From Argentina anserina (Eukaryota; Streptophyta; Magnoliopsida; Rosales; Rosaceae), in assembly GCF_933775445.1 (NCBI RefSeq), contig NC_065874.1:12543001-12607000 (forward strand): 64,000 nt of DNA. Direction: 5' to 3'. The translations under genes were made by a program, and so were the position numbers. The first letter of the stretch is position 1; every line of letters starts with the position of its first letter. The notes below the pieces were generated by a model. That model did no database searches and was not told where the DNA came from. It saw nothing but the letters and a program-made list of their open reading frames with translations. Positions 12,238 to 24,444 of the stretch are shown piece after piece.

Positions 12238-14669
12238 TGTAATATCCCGGAATTTTATAATTATTGTTCGGAGATTTTTAAATTGGTGGTGATCCGATTA
12301 TATAGTACGAGGGAGAAAACGAAAGTGTTCGAGCGTTTTATACTCAGAAACGTTACTGTAAGGGGTCAAGAATTGACTTTTAATCTGTTAGGAATCTCAA
12401 AAAAAGTCATTCATGGGAATCGTAGAGTTCGTCAATACGAATTCGTGGACACGCGGCACGCCTAAATCAGAGTTCGTATGAAGAAGTTACGAATCAAAAG
12501 GTATTTGGACATTTTTAGAAAATAATATAAATAGGAGAATTAAAGAGAAAAAGGGGGAGAAAAAATCAGAAATTCGGATCGGTATTGTTCCAGGGTACTG
12601 TTCACGCCGAAAAAAATCCAGAAATTCTCTCCCCGGATCTCCGCCGTCCGGCCACCATAGAGCGGCGCACTTGTGACGTTTGAAAGGTTGTTGTGTCCCT
12701 TGTCGATTGGGGGCAGCTCCACCCACCATCGCGCCGCCATTTGGGAGCGGTGAAACCCGGAAGTTCCCCCGAAAATGCATATTTCGCCGAACTTCAACTC
12801 GTCGGATATCCCTCATTCGACAACCAATCGGTGAGATTTTTTTCCCATTTTGAAGGTCTCCTTCCATATTACAAACCCTCCAAAATATTTAACCAAAATC
12901 GTTGTGTGCTAGGAGAATCAAAGAAAAACAATCATAGGTTTTAAATTGAGGCTTTTCGTTTTTTTGTTAAATTGAAGTGTTTAGGCTCAGAATTAGATTT
13001 TATGGTGAACTAGAAAGTTCTTTGGAATGTCATTTAGATTGGGGTGGTGAAATGTGGTGGTCATTGGTGGTGGTCGGGAAACAGTGGCGCCGCATGAACA
13101 GTAATGTGAAGAGCATTGTATACATTGGTTATGAATAGTAACTGTGAACATTGTTATGTAAAACAGTAAACCAAAGATTTTTTAGTAAACATTAAACATG
13201 AATAGTGTTTTTCTGAACAGTGTTTTATGAACAACATTTAGCTGTACTGAAATTGTTATCTGCTATTTTACGTATCGTTTTATAAGTATTTTATCATGCT
13301 ATTAGGTGACCGACGAAACGAGTGAGGGAATCGCTTTCGGTGTTGTGGAAGTTGCACACGGGAAATAAGGTGAGTAGACCTCACAATGATCATCATGATC
13401 GAAGTAGTGTTATAATTATTGAATTTAGTTTGAGTTCTTACCATAGTCGTTGCATCTCTAGTTATTAAAAAACAATTTAAAAAAATATATGGTTTGGTTT
13501 AAATTCGTGAACTTGATCGTCTACGGTTCATGGGTAAGTGAAACACTATTTTAATAAATGATGTTGAAAATGTTTTAGTGATTCTGGACTATGGTGAATG
13601 TGAGTAAATCTCACTATGACGAGTCTACCATTGGCGGTGACTCATAGTTACGTTTTTTGTTAAAAGATCGAACTAGGACATATATATGATATTGTGGGTT
13701 GTGTATGTGTATAAAATGGTAAATACGATACATATATATGGGTTACTATATTTTTATACCGTCACATTCTTATTTCTAAATGAATTATACTGTGGCAATT
13801 ATATTTATTTTATTAGAACAAGAGTCGCTTTGTTGTAGTACAATAACATGTGTGGATTGTTATTGTTCGTGGTTTTAACATTGAGCCTTGTTAAAACGTT
13901 TTCTGTCTTCGGACATGTTTTTCTGTCTTTGGACATATTGGTAGTAATCAGAACCGAGCGTTGGCCAGGTGTCGTTTACGATTCAGTTAGAGCTCTAGTC
14001 TGTCTGCCGGTGTACTGCATGAGGGGTAACAAATGGGTTGCCTGAGTCTCATGAGTACCCATATTTTTTAGTGACATTGAGATTGGGTACAGATGGGCTG
14101 CCCAGTGTCTGTCGGTGTACTACATGAGGGGTAACTGATGAGTACCTGGGTCTTATGAGTACCCATGTTTTACATGATTTTAGGTAACTAGATGGGTTGC
14201 ACAGTGCCTATCGGTGTACTACATGAGGGGAAACAGATGGATTGCCTGAGTCTCTTGAGTACCCATGTTTTTAAATGATTTTGGGTAACAGATGGGTTGC
14301 CCAGTGTCACATGAGTACGTTTTTTTTAAATGTTATTTGACATATTTCATTTGTATGCGATGTATGTTTATTGTTGGTTTACTCCTACAGGCTGAAAAGC
14401 TTACAATGCCGGTGCACCAATTCGATGGTGTATGGTATAGTTCTGCAGGTAGGGATTAACAGATTCGGAGGGCTTACTCTGAAGATTTCCATTGGTTATA
14501 ATACTGAGGTATAAACTAGTTATGTATTATTCAAGTCGACTGAGTCATGTTGTGTAATCAGTTTCGATACACTGTTATGATAAGATGATTTCAATATATT
14601 TGAGATTGTTTTAGAGTTTTCATGGCTTCGAATTCAAATTTTTATCATTCGAATTTCGGGGCCGTGACA
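12238..14669 (+). mobile_element. Solo LTR (C) of a long-LTR Ty3/gypsy family
   Basis: A 2,432-bp segment starts TGTAATATCCCGG and ends GGGGCCGTGACA. It is flanked by perfect CCACT duplications (12233-12237 and 14670-14674). It matches along its length the 2,357-bp 3' LTR of element E (39670-42026), including the internal direct repeats near its 3' end. There is no internal retroelement sequence, so it is best explained by recombination between two LTRs that removed the body. The several small ORFs crossing it are not genes. Confidence 0.88.
13955..14325. repeat. Direct repeats inside the long LTR
   Basis: The phrases GGTGTACTGCATGAGGGGTAAC and CAGATGGGTTGCC...GAGTACCCAT recur about three times at roughly 100-110 bp intervals, with a half-unit alternation. 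The homologous LTR of element E has a shorter version at about 41395-41620, so copy number varies within the family. Confidence 0.75.
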
Positions 14670-15761
14670 CCACTAGATACGCTTCAATCACCACAAAACA
14701 ATGTCAATGATCATAGATGAATGCACTCACAGTTAAGCCAATGTCGTTAGGTTATTAACCATATTACGTTCTTTTACTTACTATGTGTAAGCGAAATGTT
14801 GATATCTACTTAATTATATTCTCAATTAATTAATCTATGAAAAATATCGGTATCTAGACCAAATGACTGAAATCATGAAGATCTAAAAATGTTTGACCAA
14901 CAACAAAGAATTTAAGGTCAATGTCAGTAGGTTTAGATTACCAAGGAATCACTTTACAAAACTACATGCAAAGAACCTGTTATCTCTTATAAAATATGAA
15001 ACGATATGTCGGTTATGTACAGTTGTACACATTCAAGATAATAAACTCTAAAACATGCATCAAAATGTCAACCCAAAGAAACATGCAATAGAATAATCAA
15101 TGAATAATCGGTGTAGAAATTCTCATATGAAAATATATAGATCAATTGGGATTCAAAATTAAAGACATATCTAGGGCTTTGATCAACCCTAACTACTAAG
15201 GAGTTTAGTTACACATAATCTTGAATAAGAGCATCAAATAATACTTGGGAGATGAACTAAGGAGGAGAAAGAAAAACTTGATGATCGGTAGGAGAGGCTG
15301 AACTCTCTTTTTCTTGTCGAGGCCTTCATGAGATTTTAGCACCTTGAGGAGATATGGGTTGTAGTTTGAGGAGATTGAAGGTGAGCTTGAGGAGATTAAG
15401 GATGAGTCCAAGGGTTTTTGTTGATGAATCAATGAACGAATATGGATTTTAGTCTCTGCCTCTCTGTTTTCGTCATTCTCTCTCTTTCTCTTCTTTTTGC
15501 CTCTCTCCGTGCCTTTTAATCAACCTCCCTCTTTTTCTTATATATGCTAGGTTATTTAACCTAGCCAACTAGGATTAGGGATCCTTAATCCATTTGCTCT
15601 CCAATTAAAAGCACAAAATATAATACTTAATCTTCTTTTCTTTATTTGAGTTCAAAATACCTAAAAACAAATAAAGTTAATTAAAATATAAAAACATAAC
15701 AAAATAACTAAGTAATATGCATAATTAACACAATAAATGTCACCCAAATATGTAACTATCA

Positions 15762-15781
15762 AAATACCCCACACTTAGATT
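15762..15781 (-). other. Polypurine tract of element A
   Basis: On the minus strand the sequence CTAAGTGTGGGGTATTT directly precedes the 3' LTR start (TGATAGTTAC). A purine-rich, G-run tract at this position is the expected plus-strand DNA primer of Athila elements. Confidence 0.65.
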
Positions 15782-17913
15782 TTACTAGTTCTCAGGTAAA
15801 ACACTAAACTAAGAATCTTAAAATACTCAACAATAACACAAACTATAAAACTCTAATCCCCTTAACACTTTATCTCAGCAATCTCCCTAACATTGCAACA
15901 CCACTATCACATGATATTTCAATTAAATCCATGAAATTTCAAAGGTTAATATCAATATATGACACATATGTAACATGTAGGATCATGGGCGGATCCAGCC
16001 TAGGCTCACCAGGGCTGGAGCCTAGGTGAAGTTGAAGCCCAGCAAAAAAAACAATTTTTATTCAAAAGAAAAAAAATTAAAACATAAAAATAGTAGGAAG
16101 CTCTTCTAATGAGGACCAATATAATAAGGATTTTTCGGTTTTATGGTTTAAAATGTTCATTTTTCAATCACATTTTAACATCTCATTCACTCAATTTATA
16201 GGTCTATATGAGTAAATCATTGCTACAAAATTTTAGCCAAATTGATAATAGGTAAGATATCAAACTAGATCAAATTAATGGATGAACCAAATCTCTCAAA
16301 TGTGAACCGTTTAAGTTCATAATTGGTAAATCACACTTATGAATGCATTCACAATTCTCAATTTGGTTGAAAAGTTGTATAAATACCTTACTCATAAATA
16401 TTTGTAAATTGAACGGTTTCATCTTAAAGATAAAAAAGTGGGATAAAATGAAAAGTCCTCAACTTAAGGGTCCTCATTAGAATGACTCCCGGATTCCTTT
16501 TCACTTTTATGTTTTTCTTCGCCTCCGCATCCTTCTTCTCGTCTTCTTCAGTTCAAGGACTTCAAGTTCATCACCACTCCCCCGTTGAGGGCTTGTTTAC
16601 ATAAGAAGAAGATGTTTATACACATTATTTTAAACTTTTAATTAATTACTGACTTCAGTTTGGAAGTTTGAATGTTCGGAATATCTGTGTAGTATGAAGT
16701 TTGGTATTAAAGTTAGTTTTTGGTGGAATTTGAATTGAATGGTTTAAGGTTCAATATTGAGGCAGTAGGTTTGTGGCATAAATTTTTCATATTTTAGTTT
16801 ATGATTCAATTTTACTGTGTTAGTTTGGTGATGATTACTTGTTCAGTGATTATGAAATTTATAATGTATTTTTCAGGATGTCTGATTATCATCCTTCGAG
16901 TAATTTTTTTTAAATAAATTTATTTATGTTTGTCATTTTTAATAAATTAAACAAAAATTATGCATTTGACCAAATTTTTTTGTCTGCTAAAATTAGCCCA
17001 GGTGGCATTTTGATTTTGAATATGCCACTATGTTGGACAAAGATATAATCATGGTGAATGTAAAGTTGTAGCATGCAATAAACAAGTTAAGATTCAACCT
17101 CACATGGGTATGTTGTAAGTGTTTCTGTCAACATATGTCTAAGGTTTTATCTCCAAATGGACCGAACCATATGCTCAACTCTTGTGACTTATCTCCACAG
17201 ATCAAAGGTTTCCTATTTTGAGGATCGAAAAGTATGTTATAAGGTTGTAATGAGATTAAGCTCATATGTTTATAAAATAAAAGGGATATGAAATTCAAAT
17301 AAATTCTAAAACCTAGTACAACATCAATGAATAGACTTTTTCGAACTTTACAACACTTGAAGCATCTTCATCAATGAATTCTTCCAAATATATCACCATT
17401 GTGGCCAAATTTCATCTTGTTAGGCTTTCACTTCAGTCTTTTCATCTACAGTTAACCTGAGGTATCAAGCTAGATATCACAAAAGAATATATTTTTTTTC
17501 TTGCCGATTTTTTCTCTCTGTTTTTTTGACAACATTACTAGCTTGATATCCCATACTTATTCATTTACTTCATCGACACAATCTTCCACCTTGGTCTTCA
17601 TTCATAACTCTCATGTATAACTCTACTAAGTTCTAAACTAAAGGTAGACATATAACTATTATATGGTTCAAGGTTAAGGTTATCCAGGTGATGACAAAAA
17701 TGCTATAATGTAAGCTCAAAGTGGTTAATTAATGGGTTCACACCTTGTGTACAGAAAATATGGGTCATAGGCTACATATAACAATGGTGGAAGATTTTAA
17801 GTGCCTTTATCCCTTCCTCAATCAAGACATGTATTGACTTTATGTTTTGAAAAGCATAAGAGGAAGTTCTAGTAATCTTTAGAGTTAATTAACTTAATTT
17901 GCGGCAAGCAATT
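15782..17913. other. 3' internal region of element A with an embedded repeat
   Basis: No retroviral frame is recognisable here. From about 15984 a segment begins CATGGGCGGATCCAGCC and contains an inverted CCTAGGCTC...GAGCCTAGG pair. Its start resembles the CAGGGGCGGATCCAG ends of plant hAT-type elements. Its right edge, perhaps near 17,035, cannot be fixed, and no matching right terminus or TSD was found. The remainder up to the B insertion is AT-rich and non-coding. Confidence 0.45.
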
Positions 17914-17918
17914 GACAC

Positions 17919-18392
17919 TGTTAACGTAGTGAATTATACTAATGTGATACGCTGTATTCTTTGCAGATGCAGTACGCCGTACTCCTTGTCCATTTCTTGC
18001 CACAAATGACACAAGTCGTCAAAGTGGAGACTACGGTGGCGTGATCTTCAACTCTCCGACACTCAAGTTAGGCTGATGGTAATTTATGCAGAGTAACAGT
18101 AGAGGGTGTAGTGTCCTTACCTTATGAGGTCAGGGGTTTGACCTTTTATTGTTGAGTCGAGGTAGATCATTTACTCCTCTTCCGGTGTGGGACAAGGTCC
18201 AAATAAGGTGGTTCTCTGGAGTCTTTCCTCGGATGCACGTGAGAGCGCGTCCGTAGTCGGTTTGGGTCGCAGACGCCCCATTGCATAGCTAGTGCGGCTG
18301 GCTCACTGTTAGTATTGCGAGACTGGGCTATTTATTAGCCATAATGCGCTGATAGTTGTGCTGATTATGGCGGGCATAAGCCTACGCTAACA
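17919..18392 (-). repeat. 3' LTR of element B
   Basis: 474 bp, TGTTAACG...CGCTAACA on the plus strand, matching 28466-28940. It forms the left outer boundary of B next to the GACAC duplication. Confidence 0.95.
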
Positions 18393-18410
18393 AGTCCCCC
18401 CAAGTTTCCA
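18393..18410 (-). other. Polypurine tract of element B
   Basis: On the minus strand GGAAACTTGGGGGGACT abuts the 3' LTR, which is the expected PPT position and composition. Confidence 0.8.
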
Positions 18411-18589
18411 GTCTAGGGATGTAATTTCTTGACTGGGGAGTTAATATTTAAGCATTTTGCCATAATCAGCAGTGGGTCCCACAGACCCTCTCGGAGTCCC
18501 CCCACTCCCTGGTTAAGGAATGCCGAGTTGGTGATGGTGTAATGGGCTGTGTCGAGCCTTTTTGGGTGTTGGTTGGTCTCGGTGCAACC

Positions 18590-18910
18590 GTCGTAGCATA
18601 GTAAATCTTTATGCGTAGGACGTTTGATCGCTATCTTTGAGCGTAGTGCGTCCGTGATAGAGTAGTAAATTCTTACGCTTAGGACGTCTTTCATCGCTAT
18701 CTTTGAGCGTAGTGCCTCCGTCATAGCGTAGTAAATTCTTACGCGTATGACGTCTTTCATCGCTATCTTTGAGCGTAGTGCGTCCGTCATAGCGTAGTAA
18801 ATTCTTACGCGTAGGACGTCTTTCATCGCCATCTTTGAGCGTAGTGCGTCCGTCATAGCGTAGTAAATTCTTACGCCTAGGATGTCTTTCCATCGCTATC
18901 TTTGAACGTG
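18590..18910. repeat. 66-bp minisatellite, about 4.7 copies
   Basis: The anchor CTTTGAGCGTAG recurs at 18635, 18701, 18767 and 18833, and once more, diverged, at 18900, so the period is 66 bp. The units differ by a few bases. Because 66 is a multiple of three, all frames repeat as 22-residue units. This makes the 147-aa and 94-aa minus-strand ORFs here artefacts. The array lies just inside the 3' LTR of B. Confidence 0.92.
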
Positions 18911-19199
18911 GTATCGTGGGCTAAGAGCAGCGCGAGTCGCACTGTGGGCAGCACGTGTCGTGCATGCATTGGGCGGACGTGCTGTGGACGGTTCAATTTC
19001 GTGGGAGGTGACATTATCCAAGGAGTCAGTTATTGCATGCAGTTAATGCGCGTGCAACCGAAGCGTTGTCTCGGTAACTCATGCCATGTGGTGGGATCTG
19101 GGGTGATGTCTGTTAGGTTGACGGCTAAGATGTGAGTAACGGTTTTCTGTATCCGACGGTTAAGGAGCGCTTTTGAGAAATCAACGGGCGAGATGTGGT

Positions 19200-19756
19200 A
19201 TGAGGTTTACAATAAAAGGGTGAAAGGGATAGGAGGGCTATCATTATTGATAGTTCCAAGCTTTTGAATTCTGAAAAACTCTTTTGTTCCCTCCTTTTCT
19301 CTCTCTTCTATTCTTCAAGCTCGGGCGAAAAATTACCTTGATCTTTGTGCAAATCGGCTTTTGAGGTATGTTTCGATCAGAATCTCCTATATGCGTTTTG
19401 TGCTTTTGGTTGTTTGCTGGTGGCTTTGTGGTTATATGGTAAGGCAGTGGTTTTGTGTTTGGGTTTTGGGTTTTTTCCGTCGAAATTGGTAGGTTTTGGG
19501 TCTGTTTGATCTTTGGATGAGTGTTTTCCGGCTAGGTGGGGTGTTTGTGCGGGCGATTGTTGATGAGTTTTGGTTGGTAACTGGGTTTGGTGTTCTTCGT
19601 GTTCTTGCTGTTTTTCGTGTTCTTCATGCTCTTTCCTGCGAGGGTCGTAGGATAGATCTAATTAACTTTCTGACTTCTAGTTTTAGGTTGTTCGTCTATG
19701 ACTTCGGTGTTGCTTGCTGCGGCGTAATGCCTAGGATAAATATACTAACTGACAGC
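19200..19756 (+). promoter_or_regulatory. Putative promoter and leader intron of the B antisense gene
   Basis: A TATA-like ACAATAAAAGGG lies at about 19209-19220. A donor-like GAG/GTATGT follows at 19366. A textbook branch-point and acceptor, TACTAACTGACAG, ends at 19755. Together they suggest a transcript starting near 19,245 with a ~390-nt leader intron. An alternative is that an ATG at 19727 inside this stretch is used directly. Transcription is inferred only. Confidence 0.4.
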
Positions 19757-22266
19757 GATTCCACGCCTACAGAGGGAAGTTGGTTCGCGTCGTCATCCTC
19801 TGAGTCGTGGACAAGTGAATTGGAGGCCAACTATTTGAACTTGGTGCGGCGAAGCAATGGTGACGAGTAGCGTTGTGAAGATCGCGCCTCTGTCTTTGCG
19901 AGGGTGCTAGCGAATTGATAGACTAGTGAATCGTCAGGCACCATGGAGTCAAGACATGAGGAGGTTGGAGAAAGTGAAATGAGTCCCGCTCCGAGCCAAG
20001 ACCAAGGTGTACGCAAGCGTATTGCGAGCGCTTCGGGGACTAGTTCCTCGGGCTCGACACTGAGTCCCGCACCTGTGAGGCGCTGGTCAGACGGCGGACT
20101 GCAAAGGTTGGAGGTGGAAGAACCTCAGGGAGATGACTCCGCTGCAGTGATTGGCTATTTGGAGGAGTTCAAGTTGCCTACCACGATCGTTGCTCGGGCA
20201 ATTGGGCTTGATGAGTATGGTTCGATGTTGCCGGATTGATACGCGTTGGTTAGTCCCTCCGTATTACGGCACGGGGTGGAGTTGCTGTTGGATCCGCGCC
20301 TGAATGTTTGGTAGCGGAGTTCGGTTTGGCCTTTGGTTAAGTCAGCTACAACATGTGGCGAGTTATTCTAGGCCTCTGCTCTCTCTTCCACCTGTCGAGA
20401 TGCTGGTTTCCCACTGCGGCAGAGGTACTTCACTTATTCAAGATAGACTATAACTAGCGGAATGGTAACGGAGGAACTGCGCGGTTCGTTAAGCGAGACG
20501 AGCATAGTGAGTTCCAAGTCTTGGAGAACTAGCCCTCCTCAGAAGCTAACTGGAGGAAGAATAGCTTCATCGTAGAGAGGGGATGAGAATACGGGCATAT
20601 TAACATGGTAGAGTATCTCTCGGAGAAGCGTATTCCCTCGCGATTTCAAGCCATTAAATGTAGGTCTTAATGTCTTACTAAATTTTTGCTACGGAATAAC
20701 TGCTTGCTGACTGTTTTTTTTTTGTCGCGCAGTGGGAAGGACGTTGGTGTTGTCAGAGCGGGAGGTCGATCGCGTCAATCGTGTGACGTACCTTTGGAGG
20801 TGTTAAAGTGAGGATTTAGTCCACAATTTGAAGTGTTGACTAACCCGTACCTTTTGTTCGAGAAAGGATTACTCCGCCGCCATCGTGAGTAAAAGCGCTA
20901 CGCTCTCAGTTTCTGTCTTTTTTCTTTGTTTTTGTAATGTACTGATCTGTTATTGCGTGTACAGTTACGACGCTCTCGGTGAATAGGAACTTCGAGAAAT
21001 TGGAGCGTATCTGCTATGCGAGGTTCCTGCAGCAAGAAGACCCCCACGTAACTCCGGGCACCGAAGGGCTAGCTGTAACCATGTTGCGGCGCGTGATGTC
21101 AAAGAAGGTGGCGACGTCCACTAAGACGGTGAATGCAACCGCGAAGCGGGTTGAGGATTCCCCGCAGGTCGTGGATCTGCTTGTTCCCTCCCACACGAGC
21201 CTGCCGAATGAGTAGGGCTTGCCTCGTCGGAGTGATGCGGAAGGTGTAGGCCGCATCGACGCCGATCCGTGGTTGGCTAATTCGGCGGAGTCCGAAGAGG
21301 CTGGGAAAAGGAAGAAGGTGCAGAAGACGGGTGCCTATTCGCGGAAAGCGAAGTCCTCTGCTGCTCCTGAAGACGCGGAGGATATTATGGTAGAAGCTCC
21401 GCCGCCTAAAAGGCAGAAGATTACGCAGAAGGGGCCCATCACATTCACAGACTCCCGGGTCTATGAGGTTCTATCGGCGCTGGACAGTAGTCCATTAAGC
21501 CAACTGGGGCCGCAGAGTTGGAGAAGCTGGTCTTGCTCAACCAGCGTGCCGGGCTCAGAGGACTGTGGTGGCCTGAGAGGTCCGGCCTTGAATTGCGTAG
21601 CCCGCTCGGTCTTGTTGCGATAAGAGGAGCGAAGACGGTTTTCAACCTGCTCGACGCGGAACGGGATGCCCTTGAAGACGAGAGTCTTCTCGCCGAAGTG
21701 ACTGAGGGGGATAGCAACCACGCCGCAAGGGTCTTGTTTCTGGAAAACAACTTGGCCAACGCCAAGGCCAAGTTAGAGAACGCGGCAAACCTGCAGGAAG
21801 ATCTTTGACAGAAGGTTGCCCGTCGAGAAGTGGCTGAGTCGTTGGCGAAGCAAATGGCCATGGAGAGGGATGCGGCGCAATCAGCCCTTTTTGAGGCCAA
21901 GGAGTTGCGAGGCAGGGGAAAGAGGAGGCGGAGTACTTGGAAGGGTAGTACGTCACGGCCGTGGGTGACATGATCACGCAGTTCCAAGAGCTGGAAATGT
22001 TGGACCGTGCCGATTACGAAGTGCGGCTAAGGGAGCGAGGCTTAGAAGCGCCGCCGATGCAGCACGAAGTGGTCCCGCCTTTCTTGCAGCCCTCCTCTGC
22101 CACGGAGGTCGAAGTACATGGAGAAGATGGTAAAACAATTTATGACTCTTCTTCTTCTGGTTTATCTTGTGATGATGACAGGTCTAATTCTAATCCGGAG
22201 ACGCATTCTCTTACTACTCCTTCGCAGAGCATCAGAATGCACAACCGGGGCAAGCGCCGAAATTAG
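19727..22266 (+). pseudogene. Antisense ORF of element B, Transposase_28-like protein (decayed)
   Basis: The gene is antisense to gag-pol, between integrase and the 3' LTR. The frame opens near MPRINILTDSD with a Ser/acidic N-terminus, then reads YLEEFKLP, LVSPSVLRHGVELLLDPRL. This resembles the plant 'putative gypsy type transposon' (Transposase_28, PF04195) fold, which I infer by pattern. Two GT-AG introns are likely: 20660-20732 and 20885-20964. After the second, the frame carries a basic, KR-rich nuclear-localisation-like stretch (GKRKKVQK, PPKRQK). A long helical, coiled-coil-like region follows at 21510-21900, then a Ser/Asp-rich tail ending at 22266. Stops after 19867, at 20237 and 21213, and shifts near 21,500 and 21,900, show decay. 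The 172-aa minus frame at 22162-22680 is a shadow. Function unknown. Confidence 0.6.
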
Positions 22267-22794
22267 ATGCTGCGGGAACCAGTGATGCTGTCTGAGCAAC
22301 GCCATCGTAGTAAGCTGCGAGGGAGGAGTATGATGACGTTTATAAAGACTTAGCGTAACAGAAGAGCATTCTTCATCCTCGTAGTGCTTTATCATCTGCT
22401 TTTTATTTCGTTGTATTTTTTCAATTTCCTTTGTTTTTGTAATGGCCATTATGCCGTACTGGTAATCTTTTAATGAATAGAGCCCGTTGGGCCTTTCAAG
22501 TAATGCCTCATATGCTATTACTATAGCAACGTTGTGTGATTGTTGTTTTATACTTTTGGCTACATGCTTAATACTATCTTTGTTGTGCGCACAATGAAAT
22601 AGTCTATCGAAGGAATTTAATTGTCGTGGTACGCCAGTGTACTGGCGTAGTAAGAATCGGTGGTTTGAAAAATTCCTCATTTCATCGATAGCTTGGTCAT
22701 AGCCGTTTTGTACAAAGATAGCTTTAGCAGTGTGCCGTAAGTACTTAAAACAGTCTAAGTCCCTTTGTGTTGCGCCACGCGCGGACCTTTACTT

Positions 22795-24060
22795 GTAGTA
22801 GTACTTAAGCTATTCCATGTTCCAAGGGTGGGCTAGTCTTTCTCCGTACTTGTCCTCCAGGCAGTACGTGTTTGGTGCCACGATTTCGACGACTTTGTAT
22901 GGTCCGTCCCATCGCGGGCGCAACCTGGTGACCGTTGTTTGGACCTTTATTAGGACCTAGTCGCCGAGTTGAAGTGTCATACTTTTTACTCTGGAGTTAT
23001 AGAAGCATGCCACGCGCTGTTTGTTTAGGATGTTGTGATGGTGCGCTGCGATGCATTTCTCTTCCAAGAGATCTTTATCAACTTGCATATTTTCAGAATT
23101 GGTCTCGGGGTCAAACAGTGAAACCCGTTATGTTGGCTGAATTACTTCGATGGGAAGTATTGCTTCCGTGCCATACATTAGACAGAAATGAGTTTCGCAT
23201 GTAGCTTCTGTTGGTGTGGTACGGATTGCCCATAATACCTCGTCGAGCTTCTCGGGCCAAAGTCCTTTGGCTTCATCCAGTTTTTTTCTATGGTGGCCCT
23301 TGAGCAAGTTGTTGGTGGCTTCCACTTGCCCGTTGGTTTTGGGGTGCGCCACTGATGCGAATTTTAGCGTAGTCCCTCTTACTCTACACCATGTGATGAG
23401 GTGGTCGTTATTGAATTATGTGCCGTTATCTATGATGATAGACTCCGGTGTACCGTGGCGGTAGAAGATGTTGCGTTGCAGAAAGTTTTGGACCTTCTCG
23501 GTTGTTATGGCGGTCAGGGGCGCAGCCTCGATTCATTTGGAGTGATAATCGATGCATACAATTACCCACTTAAATTGGCATTTCCCGACAAGAAGCGGGC
23601 CTATCAGATCCATTCACTAGAGGCAGTTGATCCACGGGCTGACTATGTAGGATAGCGGTTCTGAGGGTTGGCGTGGTATGGGCCCGTGAATTTGACATTT
23701 ATGGCAAGATCTGGCTAGCTCTTGTGCGTCGGCGGCTAGTGTGGGCCAATAATATCCCGTTCGCAGTGTTTTACCAACTAGTACGCGGCTATCGTAGTGG
23801 TTGCCGCAATCGCCGCTGTGGATTTCGTATAAGATCTCCCTGCCTTCTTCGGTTGTAATGCATTTTAGACTAGCGTTCAGCAGGCCTTAGCGGTAGAGTG
23901 TGCCGTTCAGCAAATGGTATCTCAATGTACGCCTCTTTAGCTGCCGTGCGGCATCCTTGTCCTTCGGTAGCTTGCCGTCACGCTTAAGTGCTATGATCTC
24001 ATCCATCCATGAGACTTGGTGTTGTTCTATCTGGCATATCTGCTGTAAAGTTTGGGAGAT
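22795..24060 (-). pseudogene. Integrase of element B
   Basis: The minus-strand frame at 23128-23352 shows the catalytic-core end, HPKTNGQVEATNNLL, with the third acidic residue (Glu) intact, followed by WAIRTTPTEAT and MYGTEAILPIEV as in Tat integrases. Downstream, to about 22795, a C-terminal segment with GDxVL-like and RPRWDGPYKV phrases is readable. The upstream zinc-binding part toward 24060 is fragmented by stops and shifts. The plus-strand ORFs across this interval are shadows. Confidence 0.75.
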
Positions 24061-24111
24061 GTAGGGATGGTGGAGAATTTCAACCCTGGTATCTTTATGG
24101 CATTGATGTGG

Positions 24112-24444
24112 TTACGCCGTAGCGAGTCTTGCTAGGGAGTCTGCCCTTGCGTTACTAGCCCTCGGGATTTGAGTGATGTGGTAGAATTCGAATCGTTTCA
24201 ACAGCGTCGTGGCGTATGCCAGGTAGGTTGCTAATTGTTCATCTTTGGGAGTGAAAGATCCGGTAATTTGATTGACTACGAGCTGAGTGTCGCTAAAGAC
24301 GTTGATACTAGTTGCACTAGTGCTGAGGGCCAACTGTAGTCCTGCAATCAATGTTTCGTATTCCGCCACATTGTTGGAGGTAACAAAGTTAAATTTGAGA
24401 GCATACTCGAGTTCGAGTCCCCCCGGTCTGCTTAAGATGATCAC
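24112..24444 (-). pseudogene. Second (archaeal-type) RNase H of element B
   Basis: A 110-aa frame carries NNVAEYETLIAGLQLAL, INVFSDTQLVVNQI and the C-terminal NARADSLARLA. These are the Glu, Asp and Asp core of the additional RNase H (RVT_3-like) found in Tat-lineage elements after the retroviral RNase H. The preceding part, with the first Asp (typically YVDGS), is disrupted. The domain supports the Tat assignment of B. Confidence 0.8.

Larger units (their letters stand above)
11849..15761 (-). repeat. 3' LTR of element A, interrupted by solo LTR C
   Basis: The LTR lies in two blocks, 11849-12237 and 14675-15761, together about 1.47 kb. They match the other LTR (34489-35951, 1463 bp) collinearly. 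The break is exactly where C inserted, and the CCACT at the junction is duplicated. Divergence from the 5' LTR is visible throughout, including small indels. Confidence 0.9.

Noticed and set aside
15984..17035. Complete hAT element inside element A
   Set aside because: Only the left end resembles a hAT terminus. No right end or 8-bp duplication was found, so it is noted only as an embedded repeat.
18413..18893. 147-aa and 94-aa ORFs with 22-residue repeats
   Set aside because: The 66-bp minisatellite keeps every frame periodic. No domain, and they overlap the PPT side of element B.
18590..18910. CRISPR-like array
   Set aside because: Contiguous diverged 66-bp units without unique spacers in plant nuclear DNA. 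An ordinary minisatellite.
22162..22680. 172-aa minus-strand ORF
   Set aside because: Antisense shadow of the C-terminus of the plus-strand gene of B, with no motif.
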